Source: Palleronia caenipelagi (lineage in GTDB: Bacteria > Pseudomonadota > Alphaproteobacteria > Rhodobacterales > Rhodobacteraceae). From it: a stretch of DNA of 64,000 nucleotides. Positions within the stretch are counted from its first letter, which is position 1. Each line of letters opens with the position of its first letter. The notes below the pieces were generated by a model, which made no database searches, was not told the DNA's origin, and was given only the letters and a program-made list of their open reading frames with translations. The position numbers were made by a program, and so were the translations under genes. Shown piece after piece: positions 43,840-52,659 of this stretch. The DNA lies in the NCBI RefSeq assembly GCF_007004065.1, contig NZ_VFSV01000001.1, positions 62,001-126,000 on the forward strand, given 5' to 3'.

Positions 43840-43857
43840 ATGTGTAAAATTTCACAT
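43840..43857. promoter_or_regulatory. CRP/FNR-type palindrome before the acyltransferase gene
   Basis: ATGTGTAAAATTTCACAT at 43840-43857 matches the CRP-family pattern TGTGA-N6-TCACA at nine of ten positions (TGTGT-AAAATT-TCACA). It lies about 62 bp upstream of the acyltransferase ATG and downstream of the pepN stop. Confidence 0.5.
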
Positions 43858-43879
43858 CTCCGGGATCAACTTTGCCGTG

Positions 43880-46423
43880 TCAGCTTTCGAGGATCCTCCG
43901 GACCATTTCACCGGTATCGCGCGACAGGGTGGCGGCCTCTGAAATCCGACGCAAGGCCGCCTCCGCGAGGGCTTTGCGGTCCGCGTCGTAGCGGCGGAAC
44001 GTCTGGAACACCGTCATGGTCCGCGCGGCCACCTGCGGCACGACCGGATCCATGCGCAGGATCCACTCGGCGACAAACGCGTAGCCCGATCCGTCGCCCG
44101 CATGGAAACCCGAGTGATTCGCACCTAGCGCGTGAACCACGGCGCGGAAGCGGTTGGGGGTCTTCCAGGTGAAGTCTGGATCATCGGCCAGCTCTCGTGC
44201 GATGCCGACGCCGGTTTCTCCGGGCGCGGTGCCGACCTTCAGCGCAAACCATTTGTCCATCACCAGCCGGTCGCTTTGCCAGCGTTTGCGGAAAGTCTCG
44301 GCTTCGGTCACGCCGTCGCCAATCCGCAAGAGGCAGGTCAGTGCGGCAAGGCTATCGGTCATGTTGCTGGCGGTGTCGAACTGCGCCCGGGCCCGGTCGC
44401 CGTTATCAATCCGCGTCAGCAACGCAAGTGCTGCGTTTCGAAGCGACCGCTTCGCCGCGTCACCAGCATCGGGGCTGAACGGTCCGGTTGGGGCCAGGCT
44501 GTCATGGATGTTGGCGAGTGTGTCGCGGTGTTGTCCGGCGACGGCGGTCGAGAGTGCGACGCGGGCTGCCTCGATCCGGAGCGGATCGGGGGTCGCGCCG
44601 CCCTCAGCAAGGGTTTGCGCCATGTCTTCGTCCGAGGGTAGGGCCAGCACCAGCGCCTGAAAAGCAGGGTCCAGATCCATGTCCGAGAGCACCTTACCCA
44701 GCGCGTCGAGATAGGTGGGGTCGGGTGCGGCATCGTCGAGGATCATCGCCATCAGGGCTTCCTTGCCCAAACTGCGACCCGCGTCCCAACGGCTAAGAGG
44801 GTCGGTGTCATGGGCCAGCAGCAGCGCCTTGTCGGCGGTGGAGAGCGGCTGGTCGAGTATCACCGGCGCGGAAAAGCCGCGCAGAACCGAGGGGACGGCT
44901 TCGGGCGTTTGGCAGGGCAGGCGAAATTCCTGCTTGGCCTCGGTCAGTTCCAGCACTGTGTCAGCCACCACCTCCTGCCCATCTGGCGCGATGGCGCCAA
45001 TGCGGATCGGCATGTGCAGGGGCGATTTCTCCGGCTGGCCGGGGGTCGGACGGGTCTCCTGGGCCAAGGTGAGGATCAGCTCACCAGCTTCATGCCGGGA
45101 TGAGACGCTGAGCCGCGGCGTGCCCGCCTGATGATACCAGCGGGCGAAGTGAGACAGGGCCCGGCCTGAGGCGTCCTCGAACACCTTCAGCCAGTCTTCG
45201 ATGGTGCAGGCCTGCCCGTCATGGCGCTCAAAATAGAGCTTGCAGCCCTGTTGCCACGCCGCGTCCCCGATCAGAACCCGCAGCATTCCGATTAGCTCGG
45301 CACCCTTTTCATAGACGGTTGCGGTGTAGAAGTTGTTGATCTCCACATAGCTCTCGGGCCGAACCGGATGGGCGAGGGGGCCTGCATCCTCGGGGAACTG
45401 GCGCGCGCGGAGCATCTGCACATCTTCAATCCGCTGCACCGCGTGACTGCGCGCGTCGCCGGAGAATTGCTGATCGCGATAGACGGTTAGACCTTCCTTC
45501 AGACACAGCTGAAACCAGTCCCGACAGGTGATCCGGTTCCCGGTCCAGTTGTGGAAATACTCATGGGCGATCACCGATTCGATGCGCTGGTAGTCGGCAT
45601 CGGTGGCGGTCTCCGGCGAGGCGAGGACAAGGCGGGAGTTGAAAATGTTCAGCCCCTTATTTTCCATAGCGCCCATGTTGAAATCATCCACGGCCACGAT
45701 GTTGAATACGTCCAGATCATAGGCGCGGCCATAAACCTCTTCGTCCCAGAGCATCGAACGTTTCAGCGCGTCCATGGCGTAATCGCAGCGGTCCTCATCA
45801 CCGGGTCGCACCCAGATGTTCAGCGCCACATCGCGACCCTCCATGGTGCGAAAGCGGTCGGAACGGGCGACCAGTTCGCCCGCAACGAGGGCGAAGAGAT
45901 AGGCGGGCTTGGGCCAGGGGTCGTGCCAGAGAGCAAAGCCATCGCCGCGCTCGATTTCCTCGCCATTGGACAGCAGGACGGGCAGGTCGGACTCAATGCG
46001 GACCTCGAACGGCGCCATGACGTCCGGGCGGTCCGGGTAATAGGTGATCCGGCGGAATCCCTCGGCCTCGCATTGGGTGCAATACATGCCGTTCGACATG
46101 TAGAGGCCGTTGAGCGTGGTGTTGGCCTCGGGGTCGATCTCGACCTCGGCCTCCCACGTGAAGGCGTCCGGCGCGTCGATCTCAAGGCCTGTCCCGGTGA
46201 GCGTCGGCGTAATCGGGGTGCCGTCAATCTGCGCGGAGATCAGTGTGAGCTTGTCCCCGTCGAGTTTCAGCGGTCCGCCGGGTCCATCGGGATTGCGGCG
46301 AAAAGCGATGCGCGACAGCACCCGCGTGGTATTGGGCGCGAGGCGGAAGGTGAGGGAGACCTTATCAACCAGAAAAGCGGGCGGCTGGTAATCGGCGAGG
46401 CGGATCGGCGCGGGATTGTCCAT
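43880..46423 (-). CDS. pepN: Aminopeptidase N (M1 zinc metallopeptidase)
   Basis: An 847-residue broad-specificity aminopeptidase. GAMENKG (251-257) binds the substrate N-terminus, HEYFHNW (287-293) provides the two zinc His and catalytic Glu, and the third zinc ligand is the Glu in LCLKEGLTVYRDQQFS. N-terminal beta domain and C-terminal helical ERAP-like domain complete the E. coli PepN length (about 870). No signal peptide; cytoplasmic. ATG 46423 has GGAG upstream; an 85-residue extension runs antisense across the DUF2256 gene and is rejected. Confidence 0.96.
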   Translation of the reverse strand: MDNPAPIRLADYQPPAFLVDKVSLTFRLAPNTTRVLSRIAFRRNPDGPGGPLKLDGDKLTLISAQIDGTPITPTLTGTGLEIDAPDAFTWEAEVEIDPEANTTLNGLYMSNGMYCTQCEAEGFRRITYYPDRPDVMAPFEVRIESDLPVLLSNGEEIERGDGFALWHDPWPKPAYLFALVAGELVARSDRFRTMEGRDVALNIWVRPGDEDRCDYAMDALKRSMLWDEEVYGRAYDLDVFNIVAVDDFNMGAMENKGLNIFNSRLVLASPETATDADYQRIESVIAHEYFHNWTGNRITCRDWFQLCLKEGLTVYRDQQFSGDARSHAVQRIEDVQMLRARQFPEDAGPLAHPVRPESYVEINNFYTATVYEKGAELIGMLRVLIGDAAWQQGCKLYFERHDGQACTIEDWLKVFEDASGRALSHFARWYHQAGTPRLSVSSRHEAGELILTLAQETRPTPGQPEKSPLHMPIRIGAIAPDGQEVVADTVLELTEAKQEFRLPCQTPEAVPSVLRGFSAPVILDQPLSTADKALLLAHDTDPLSRWDAGRSLGKEALMAMILDDAAPDPTYLDALGKVLSDMDLDPAFQALVLALPSDEDMAQTLAEGGATPDPLRIEAARVALSTAVAGQHRDTLANIHDSLAPTGPFSPDAGDAAKRSLRNAALALLTRIDNGDRARAQFDTASNMTDSLAALTCLLRIGDGVTEAETFRKRWQSDRLVMDKWFALKVGTAPGETGVGIARELADDPDFTWKTPNRFRAVVHALGANHSGFHAGDGSGYAFVAEWILRMDPVVPQVAARTMTVFQTFRRYDADRKALAEAALRRISEAATLSRDTGEMVRRILES

Positions 46424-46526
46424 GGAGGGCTCCGTCGGATAAAAATCGAAATGGCTCCGTGGGGAGCGCTTCGGCGCAACCATGTCTTGCGGAGCGTCCA
46501 AGCTCAAGCGGATCCCGGAGGCTGAC

Positions 46527-46685
46527 ATGGCACGAAGCGGCAAAATGGTGCGCAAGGGCGATTTGCCTACTAAGATCTGTGCGACCTGTGGGCGGCCATT
46601 CACATGGCGGAAGAAGTGGCGGGAGGTTTGGGACGAGGTGAAGTATTGCAGCGACCGGTGCCGGGCTGGGCGTCCCAAGGGTTAA
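46527..46685 (+). CDS. DUF2256 small zinc-ribbon protein
   Basis: A 52-residue basic protein, MARSGKMVRKGDLPTKICATCGRPFTWRKKW followed by VKYCSDRCRAGRPKG. Four cysteines in CATC and CSDRC form a probable zinc ribbon. The family often neighbours or fuses with cryptochrome/photolyase-related genes, but none is near here. ATG 46527 follows CGGAGG, five bases away. It begins 104 bases from the divergent pepN start. Confidence 0.85.
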   Translation: MARSGKMVRKGDLPTKICATCGRPFTWRKKWREVWDEVKYCSDRCRAGRPKG

Positions 46686-46697
46686 GATCCTCGCGTT

Positions 46698-46721
46698 CGG
46701 GTATTTTTCCGACACAAAGAG
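46698..46721 (+). repeat. Dispersed intergenic repeat, copy D (degenerate)
   Basis: Core TCGGGTATTTTTCCGACACA followed by AAAG, 12 bases after the DUF2256 stop, matches the core of copy C but has lost the GC hairpins that precede the core elsewhere. Confidence 0.55.
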
Positions 46722-46788
46722 GGGGTAGCTTGTGGACGGGGTGGCGGGGGCGTTATTGGGATGTGACGTGTGCGAGGAGAGAGACGCC

Positions 46789-47538
46789 ATGGGGCGACCA
46801 TTGGTGGCCATTATCGGCAACAGGCATCTGATCAATGACAGCTATGAGATCCATGGCGGTGGGCTGATGAATTCCGAGGCGATCTCGGAGGTGAGCGGCG
46901 CGCTGCCGGTGATTCTGCCGTCCGATCCGCGTTTTTTGCCTGTACCTGAGCTGCTGGAGCGGTTTGATGGCTTCCTGTTCACAGGCGGACGGCCAAACGT
47001 CCATCCTGAGGAATACGGTCACCCAGAGACGGAGGCCCATGGGGAGTTCGACCGTCCCCGGGATCAGGTGGTCTTGCCCTTGATCCGGGCGCTGGTGGAG
47101 CGGGGGCAGCCGTTTCTGGGGATCTGCCGGGGCTTTCAGGAGGTTGCGGTGGCCATGGGCTCGACCCTTCATCCTGAGATCCGGGAGTTGCCGGGGCGGA
47201 TGAATCATCGGATGCCGCCCGACGGGACCATCGAGGAGAAGTTTGCGCTGCGCCACGAGGTGCGGTTTGCGGAAGGCGGGCCGTTTCATAAACTGATGGG
47301 GTCGGACGTGGTGATGACCAACACGCTGCACGGTCAGGGGGTGATCGAGGCGGGCGAGCGGTTTGTCATTGACGGCTGGGCCGATGATGGCACGCCCGAG
47401 GCGGCCTTTGTCGCGGACGCGCCGGGCTTTACGCTGTCGGTGCAGTGGCATCCTGAATATCAGGCTGCTGCGAATCCGGTGTCGCGGGCGCTATTCGAGG
47501 CGTTCGGAGATGCGGTGCGAGAGTGGGTCTCTCGCTGA
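46789..47538 (+). CDS. Gamma-glutamyl-gamma-aminobutyrate hydrolase (PuuD-like, peptidase C26)
   Basis: A 249-residue class I glutamine amidotransferase-like hydrolase. Nucleophile Cys113 lies in FLGICRGFQE and the His/Glu pair in SVQWHPEYQ. The GRPLVAIIGNRHLIND start and FTGGRPNVHPEEYG loop are typical of PuuD, which releases GABA from gamma-glutamyl-GABA in putrescine breakdown. The rest of a puu pathway is absent here. ATG 46789 after GAGGAGAG is preferred over the earlier frame at 46732. Its end overlaps the convergent GNAT gene by 48 bases. Confidence 0.85.
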   Translation: MGRPLVAIIGNRHLINDSYEIHGGGLMNSEAISEVSGALPVILPSDPRFLPVPELLERFDGFLFTGGRPNVHPEEYGHPETEAHGEFDRPRDQVVLPLIRALVERGQPFLGICRGFQEVAVAMGSTLHPEIRELPGRMNHRMPPDGTIEEKFALRHEVRFAEGGPFHKLMGSDVVMTNTLHGQGVIEAGERFVIDGWADDGTPEAAFVADAPGFTLSVQWHPEYQAAANPVSRALFEAFGDAVREWVSR

Positions 47539-48069
47539 CCGGTCGGTTTCGCATCCTTTCAAAATGCTGTCTCGGGGTGCTGCCGAAGTGGGGACCGCGC
47601 GAGTCCTGCTCAGCATAAAGAATCGTTCGATTCGCTGGCCGCGCCGGAGCACGCACTCGGTCCGGACTGTGGTCCAGCCGCGCCGCTCCAGAAACGGGCG
47701 CAGGAGGTGGCTTGCATGGGCGGACATTTGCGGGACGCCAGATCGCTCGCACCAGCGCGCGCAGTCGTTATAGAGCGCGGGCGCCACCGGCCCTCCGCGC
47801 TCGGAGGGATATACGAAAAACAGCGCCAGATATCCGTCGGTGCGAGCGGTGAGAAATCCCCGGAGTTTCGGTCCAGCGATCCGCGTCCGACCGGATCTGA
47901 GGGTCGAGGATAGCCAGGACGGTGGCTGGCGCTGCCCAGCCCACGCCCTGAGCTGGCGGGCGGTGTATTTTGGTGAAGCGCCTTCGATCACGGCGCTTTG
48001 GAACAACCATCCCAGCCCGGATAAATCGGCCATCCCGGCGGACCGCAGAACGGGATGCGTTTGGCTCAA
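47491..48069 (-). CDS. GNAT-family N-acetyltransferase (probable TTG start)
   Basis: A 192-residue GNAT-like protein: HPVLRSAGMADLSGLGWLFQSAVIEGASPKYTARQLRAWA at the N-terminus and LALFFVYPSERGGPVAPALYNDCARWCERSGVPQMSAHASHLLRPFLERRGWTTVRTECVLRRG, the acetyl-CoA-binding and beta-bulge half of the fold. The conserved N-terminus requires translation to begin at TTG 48069, whose TTGA overlaps the SDR stop; ATG 48033 would cut the first strand. A non-conserved C-terminal tail runs into the end of the PuuD-like gene. Substrate unknown. Confidence 0.65.
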   Translation of the reverse strand: MSQTHPVLRSAGMADLSGLGWLFQSAVIEGASPKYTARQLRAWAGQRQPPSWLSSTLRSGRTRIAGPKLRGFLTARTDGYLALFFVYPSERGGPVAPALYNDCARWCERSGVPQMSAHASHLLRPFLERRGWTTVRTECVLRRGQRIERFFMLSRTRAVPTSAAPRDSILKGCETDRSARDPLSHRISERLE

Positions 48070-48824
48070 GACTGACCGCCCGAGATGTCGATGCACTGAC
48101 CGTTGACCGATCCGCTGGCCGGGTCGCAGAGCCACAGCGCGGCGGCGGCGACTTCATCTGAGCCGAGGAGTCTGCCGTGGCGGTTCTGGGCGACCATCAG
48201 GCCGAGAGCCTCGTCCTCTCTGATTCCAGCGCGCTGACTGATCGCGGTGATGTTCCGGCGGACGATATCCGTGTCCACATAGGCGGGGCACAGAGCGTTG
48301 AAGGTGATCGGTTTCCCCAGATAATCCTCGGACAGCCCCCGGATCAGGCCAATGAGTCCGTGTTTTGACGCCGTATAGGCGGGTGCCCCCTTCAGGCCCC
48401 TGATACCGGCAATAGAGCTGATGGCAATGACGCGCCCGTAGTCGGTTTGACCCATGCTGCGCAGGCACTCGCGGATGGTCAGGAATGCACCGTCAAGATT
48501 GGTGGCCATGATTTGCCGCCAGAAATCGAGATCGGTTTTCAGCAGGTTGCGCCCTTCGGCGATGCCCGCATTGGCGACGCAGATCTGGACCGGACCCCGG
48601 GCCGCGACAGCCGCAGCAATGTTGGTGACCACGGCCGTCTCATCGGTGACATCCATGGTCATGGGGTGCAACCCATGGGCGTCTCCGGCCTCGGCCAGCC
48701 GCTCGGCATTGCGCCCGGTGATGGTCACCTGGGCGCCGGCCTCTGCAAGCGTGCGGGCGATGGCAAGGCCAATCCCCGTTGCACCCCCGGTGACAAGCGC
48801 GTGGCGTTGGGACAGATCGGGCAT
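48066..48824 (-). CDS. Short-chain dehydrogenase/reductase
   Basis: A 252-residue classical SDR: cofactor loop TGGATGIGLAIA, CVANAGIAEG, catalytic Ser/Tyr/Lys in ISSIAGIRG and YTASKHG, then NALCPAYVDTDIVRR. The DIVRRNI and C-terminal GQCIDISGGQS resemble 3-hydroxybutyrate or 3-oxoacyl-ACP reductases, but substrate is unassigned. It overlaps the GNAT gene and is probably co-transcribed with it. Confidence 0.85.
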   Translation of the reverse strand: MPDLSQRHALVTGGATGIGLAIARTLAEAGAQVTITGRNAERLAEAGDAHGLHPMTMDVTDETAVVTNIAAAVAARGPVQICVANAGIAEGRNLLKTDLDFWRQIMATNLDGAFLTIRECLRSMGQTDYGRVIAISSIAGIRGLKGAPAYTASKHGLIGLIRGLSEDYLGKPITFNALCPAYVDTDIVRRNITAISQRAGIREDEALGLMVAQNRHGRLLGSDEVAAAALWLCDPASGSVNGQCIDISGGQS

Positions 48825-48901
48825 GGCGGTCTCCTCGTTTTAGTCTAGCTTAGCAAAGCATGACCGCTCGGATGAGCACAGAGGGAAACGGAGGGTGCCG
48901 G

Positions 48902-49345
48902 ATGTTGAAATGGCTCGATGTGCCGCCTGTGTGGCTCGGATTGTGCCTGGTTCTGGCCGGTGCGCTCCGTGATATGCCTCCGGTTGTCTCGGAGCTGGTC
49001 TGGGACCGGGTCGGGCAGGGGCTGATCCTGCTCGGGCTGGCACTCATGGTCTGGGCCGCCGTCACAATGATCCGGGCCCGCACGACGGTCATCCCGCATC
49101 AGCAGCCGGACGCTCTGGTGACCTCGGGGCCGTTCCGCTGTAGCCGCAATCCGATCTATCTCGGCGACGCATTGGTGTTGACGGGCGCGGTCCTGTGGTG
49201 GGGCAATCTGCTCGCTCTGATCCTCGTGCCGGTCTTTATGGCGGTGATTTCCTGGCGCTTCATCCGTCCGGAAGAGAGCAGGTTGCGAGAGGGGTTCGGC
49301 GACAGTTTCGACACGTGGTCACATCAGGTCCGACGTTGGGTCTGA
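48902..49345 (+). CDS. Isoprenylcysteine carboxyl methyltransferase-family membrane protein
   Basis: A 147-residue polytopic membrane protein, about four helices, with VTSGPFRCSRNPIYLGDALVLTG, the SAM-binding signature of the ICMT/PEMT family, and RFIRPEESRLREGFGDSFDTW, the conserved C-terminal Glu-rich tail. Bacterial members methylate unknown small or lipid substrates. ATG 48902 follows GGAGGGTGCC. The first bases of the palindrome before pntA are its own stop codon. Confidence 0.8.
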   Translation: MLKWLDVPPVWLGLCLVLAGALRDMPPVVSELVWDRVGQGLILLGLALMVWAAVTMIRARTTVIPHQQPDALVTSGPFRCSRNPIYLGDALVLTGAVLWWGNLLALILVPVFMAVISWRFIRPEESRLREGFGDSFDTWSHQVRRWV

Positions 49346-49393
49346 TATCCCTGCCGGTTGCGCAATAAAATTGCTCACGCTACAGGGATATCA
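49343..49393. promoter_or_regulatory. Concentric 51-bp palindrome upstream of pntA
   Basis: Outer arms TGATATCCCTG (49343-49353) and CAGGGATATCA (49383-49393) are perfect inverted repeats, and inner arms GCAAT (49362-49366) and ATTGC (49370-49374) share exactly the same centre, 49368. It ends 24 bases before pntA. As RNA it forms an 11-bp stem with a second inner stem; as DNA it is an extended dyad operator. No T run follows, so simple termination is unlikely. Confidence 0.65.
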
Positions 49394-49416
49394 ACAATTG
49401 AAGGAGTCAGCACAGA

Positions 49417-50988
49417 ATGAAATTCGGTGTCATAAAGGAAACATATGACGGGGAGGCCCGCGTCGCGCTTACGCCGGATTCGGCGGAGCGGATCGTCAAG
49501 CTCGGCCATACCTGTGTGGTGGAGGCTGGCGCGGGCGCGGCGGCTGATATCTCAGATGATGACTACCGCAATGCGGGTGTCGAAGTGCTGAACAGCGCGG
49601 CAGAGGTCTTCGCCGCCGCCGATGTGATCGGCAAGGTCCGCCCGCCCTCTGAGGCCGAGGTCGACCAGCTGCGCGAAGGGCAGACGCTGATCTCCTTCTT
49701 CTATCCTGTGCAGAACGAAGACCTGATGAAGCGCGCGGCAGAACGCGGTGCAACACTGGTGGCCATGGATATGGTGCCGCGCATCAGCCGGGCCCAGAAG
49801 ATGGACGCCCTGTCGTCGATGGCGAACATCGCGGGCTACCGTGCTGTGATCGAGGCGGCGAATAATTTTGGCCGCTTCATGACCGGGCAGGTGACCGCCG
49901 CCGGTAAGGTCCCCCCGGCCAAGATCCTCGTCGTCGGGGCAGGTGTGGCCGGTCTGGCTGCCATCGGCGCCGCGACCTCGCTGGGCGCTGTGACCTATGC
50001 CTTCGACGTGCGGCCCGAAGTGGCCGAGCAGGTCGAATCCATGGGTGCCGAGTTCGTCTATCTGGATTTCGAGGAAGAGCAGCAGGACGGTGCGGCCACG
50101 GGCGGGTACGCCTCGGTCTCCAGCCCCGAATTCCGCGAGGCGCAGCTGGCGAAGTTCCGCGAACTGGCCCCCGATATGGATATTGTGATCACCACTGCGC
50201 TGATCCCGAACCGTGAGGCGCCCGAGCTCTGGACGCCGGACATGGTCGCCGCGATGAAGCCGGGCTCGGTGATCGTGGACCTCGCCGCCGAGAAGGGTGG
50301 CAACTGCAAGCTCACCGTCATGGACGAGAAAATTGTCACCGACAATGGCGTGACGATTGTCGGCTACACGGATTTCCCCAGCCGGATGGCCAAGCAGTCC
50401 TCCAACCTCTACGCGACCAACATCCGTCACTTCCTGACCGACCTGACCCCCGAAAAGGACGGCCAGATCGTGCATGACATGGAAGACGACGTGATCCGCG
50501 GCGCGACCATCACCCATGAAGGGGGCGTGACCTTCCCGCCACCGCCGCCAAAAATTCAGGCGATCGCGGCGCAGAAGAAGGAAAAGCCCAAGGAGCTGAC
50601 GCCCGAAGAGAAGAAAGCCGCCGAAGCGGCCGCATTCAAGGCGCAGACCAAGCAACAGGTGACCCTGATCGCCGTGGGCGCTATTCTGCTGCTGGGCGTG
50701 GGCCTCGTGGCTCCGGCGAGCTTCATGCAGCACTTCATCGTCTTCGTGCTGGCGGTGTTCGTGGGCTTCCAGGTGATCTGGAACGTTGCCCACTCGCTGC
50801 ACACACCGCTGATGGCGATCACCAACGCGATTTCCTCGATCATTATCCTCGGGGCGCTCATGCAGATCGGCTCGGGATCCTTCCTGGTGATCCTGCTCGC
50901 GGCACTGTCGGTCTTTATGGCGGGTGTGAACATCTTTGGCGGTTTCATGGTGACCCGGCGCATGCTGGCCATGTTCCAGAAGTCGTAA
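49417..50988 (+). CDS. pntA: NAD(P)+ transhydrogenase alpha subunit
   Basis: Proton-pumping transhydrogenase subunit; transfers hydride from NADH to NADP+. The 523-residue chain contains the dI domain ([88 protein letters not shown]) and, after a charged linker of about 400-415 ([18 protein letters not shown]), three to four C-terminal membrane helices. This is the fused E. coli-type subunit and not the split PntAA/PntAB of Rhodospirillum. AAGGAG precedes ATG 49417. Confidence 0.97.
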   Translation: MKFGVIKETYDGEARVALTPDSAERIVKLGHTCVVEAGAGAAADISDDDYRNAGVEVLNSAAEVFAAADVIGKVRPPSEAEVDQLREGQTLISFFYPVQNEDLMKRAAERGATLVAMDMVPRISRAQKMDALSSMANIAGYRAVIEAANNFGRFMTGQVTAAGKVPPAKILVVGAGVAGLAAIGAATSLGAVTYAFDVRPEVAEQVESMGAEFVYLDFEEEQQDGAATGGYASVSSPEFREAQLAKFRELAPDMDIVITTALIPNREAPELWTPDMVAAMKPGSVIVDLAAEKGGNCKLTVMDEKIVTDNGVTIVGYTDFPSRMAKQSSNLYATNIRHFLTDLTPEKDGQIVHDMEDDVIRGATITHEGGVTFPPPPPKIQAIAAQKKEKPKELTPEEKKAAEAAAFKAQTKQQVTLIAVGAILLLGVGLVAPASFMQHFIVFVLAVFVGFQVIWNVAHSLHTPLMAITNAISSIIILGALMQIGSGSFLVILLAALSVFMAGVNIFGGFMVTRRMLAMFQKS

Positions 50989-51001
50989 GGGGAACAGACA
51001 C

Positions 51002-52435
51002 ATGGAATTCGGATTTACGACAGCAGCCTATGTGGTTGCAGCAGTGCTCTTCATCCTCGCACTGGGCGGGTTGTCGGGCCAGGAAAGCGCCAAGCGCGCC
51101 GTGTGGTACGGCATTGCCGGCATGGCGCTGGCCGTGGTGGCGACGCTCATTGGCCCGGGCTCTGGCCTGTGGTTCGTGTCAATCATCATGGTGGCGCTTG
51201 GCGGCGTGATCGGTGTCCAGCTCGCCCAGCGGGTGCAGATGACGCAAATGCCGGAACTGGTCGCCCTGATGCACTCTCTGGTGGGTCTCGCGGCGGTGTT
51301 CGTGGGCTTTAACGCCCATATCGAGCTGGGCCGGGTCATGGCCATGGACGAGACGGGGCGGAAGGCTCTGGAAGGGTTTGCCGCGCTCATCGCCAAAAAG
51401 GAGCCCGTGGAGATCTCGATCCTGAAGGTCGAGCTGTTCCTCGGCGTGTTCATCGGTGCCATCACCTTTACCGGCTCGCTGATCGCCTATGGCAAGCTCG
51501 CGGGTAAGGTCGACGGCAAGGCGAAAAAGCTGCCCGGCGGTCATGCCCTGAACGCGGGCGCGGCGGCGATCTCGCTGCTGACCCTGATCTGGTACACCAA
51601 CACCGGTGGTTGGTTCCCGCTGATCCTGATGACGCTGGCCGCGCTGTTCATCGGCTATCACCTGATCATGGGCATCGGCGGCGCCGATATGCCGGTGGTG
51701 GTGTCGATGCTGAACAGCTACTCGGGCTGGGCGGCGGCGGCGATCGGTTTCAGCCTCGGCAATGACCTCCTTATCGTGGTGGGCGCTCTGGTGGGCTCAT
51801 CGGGTGCGATCCTGAGCTACATCATGTGTAAGGCGATGAACCGGAACTTTGTCAGCGTGATCCTTGGCGGCTTCGGCGGCGGTGGCGGCGAGCAACAGGC
51901 AGTAGAAGGCGAGATGATCGCCATCGATGCCGATGGTGTGGCCGACGCGCTGAAAGAAGCCGACAGCGTGATCATCGTGCCGGGCTACGGCATGGCCGTG
52001 GCGCAGGCGCAGCAGGCTGTGTCCGAGCTGACCAACAAGCTGCGCGGTGATGGCAAAGAGGTGCGCTTTGCCATCCACCCCGTTGCCGGTCGTCTGCCGG
52101 GGCACATGAACGTGCTTCTGGCCGAAGCGCGGGTGCCCTATGACATCGTGCTGGAGATGGACGAGATCAACGAGGATTTCCCGCAGACGGATGTGGTCAT
52201 CGTGATCGGGTCCAATGACATCGTGAACCCGGCCGCTCAGGACGATCCGAACAGCCCCATCGCAGGGATGCCGGTGCTGGAGGTGTGGAAGGCCAAGCAG
52301 GTGTTCGTGTCCAAGCGCGGGCAGGGGGCGGGCTATTCCGGCATCGAAAACCCGCTGTTCTACAAGGACAACACGCGGATGTTCTATGGCGACGCAAAGG
52401 CCAGCGTGAATGCGCTGCTGCAAAAGCTGGGCTGA
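51002..52435 (+). CDS. pntB: NAD(P)+ transhydrogenase beta subunit
   Basis: A 477-residue protein. The N-terminal part has eight to nine membrane helices with [21 protein letters not shown], and [48 protein letters not shown], the conserved proton channel. The C-terminal dIII domain binds NADP+: [56 protein letters not shown]. Starts 13 bases after pntA. Together they supply NADPH for biosynthesis, e.g. sulfite reduction. Confidence 0.97.
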   Translation: MEFGFTTAAYVVAAVLFILALGGLSGQESAKRAVWYGIAGMALAVVATLIGPGSGLWFVSIIMVALGGVIGVQLAQRVQMTQMPELVALMHSLVGLAAVFVGFNAHIELGRVMAMDETGRKALEGFAALIAKKEPVEISILKVELFLGVFIGAITFTGSLIAYGKLAGKVDGKAKKLPGGHALNAGAAAISLLTLIWYTNTGGWFPLILMTLAALFIGYHLIMGIGGADMPVVVSMLNSYSGWAAAAIGFSLGNDLLIVVGALVGSSGAILSYIMCKAMNRNFVSVILGGFGGGGGEQQAVEGEMIAIDADGVADALKEADSVIIVPGYGMAVAQAQQAVSELTNKLRGDGKEVRFAIHPVAGRLPGHMNVLLAEARVPYDIVLEMDEINEDFPQTDVVIVIGSNDIVNPAAQDDPNSPIAGMPVLEVWKAKQVFVSKRGQGAGYSGIENPLFYKDNTRMFYGDAKASVNALLQKLG

Positions 52436-52450
52436 GGGAAGCTGACTGAG

Positions 52451-52498
52451 GCCGGGGCTCTGCCCCGGACCCCGGGGTATTTCCGGACACAAAGAGAT
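52451..52498 (+). repeat. Dispersed intergenic repeat, copy C
   Basis: Sixteen bases after the pntB stop: hairpin CCGGGGC-TCT-GCCCCGG (52452-52468) followed by the core CCCCGGGGTATTTCCGGACA with CAAAGAG. Same layout as copies A and B read on the minus strand. It could end the pntAB message, but it lacks a T tract. Confidence 0.7.
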
Positions 52499-52659
52499 AG
52501 GGGCGAGTTCTGCGGGGCCCGCCCTTTTTCGTTGGTCTATGCTCGCCGCGCCTTGGTGTCGCGGGGTGTGGACTTGCCCTTGGCGCTGTCTGTGGGCATA
52601 GGACAAGTAATCGCCGTTAGCGCGAACCACCTGTCCTGAGACCCCGGGAGATTTCACAG

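Noticed and set aside
46424-46678. N-terminal extension of pepN
   Set aside because: The extra 85 residues run antisense through the DUF2256 gene and are not seen in PepN; ATG 46423 has a ribosome site.
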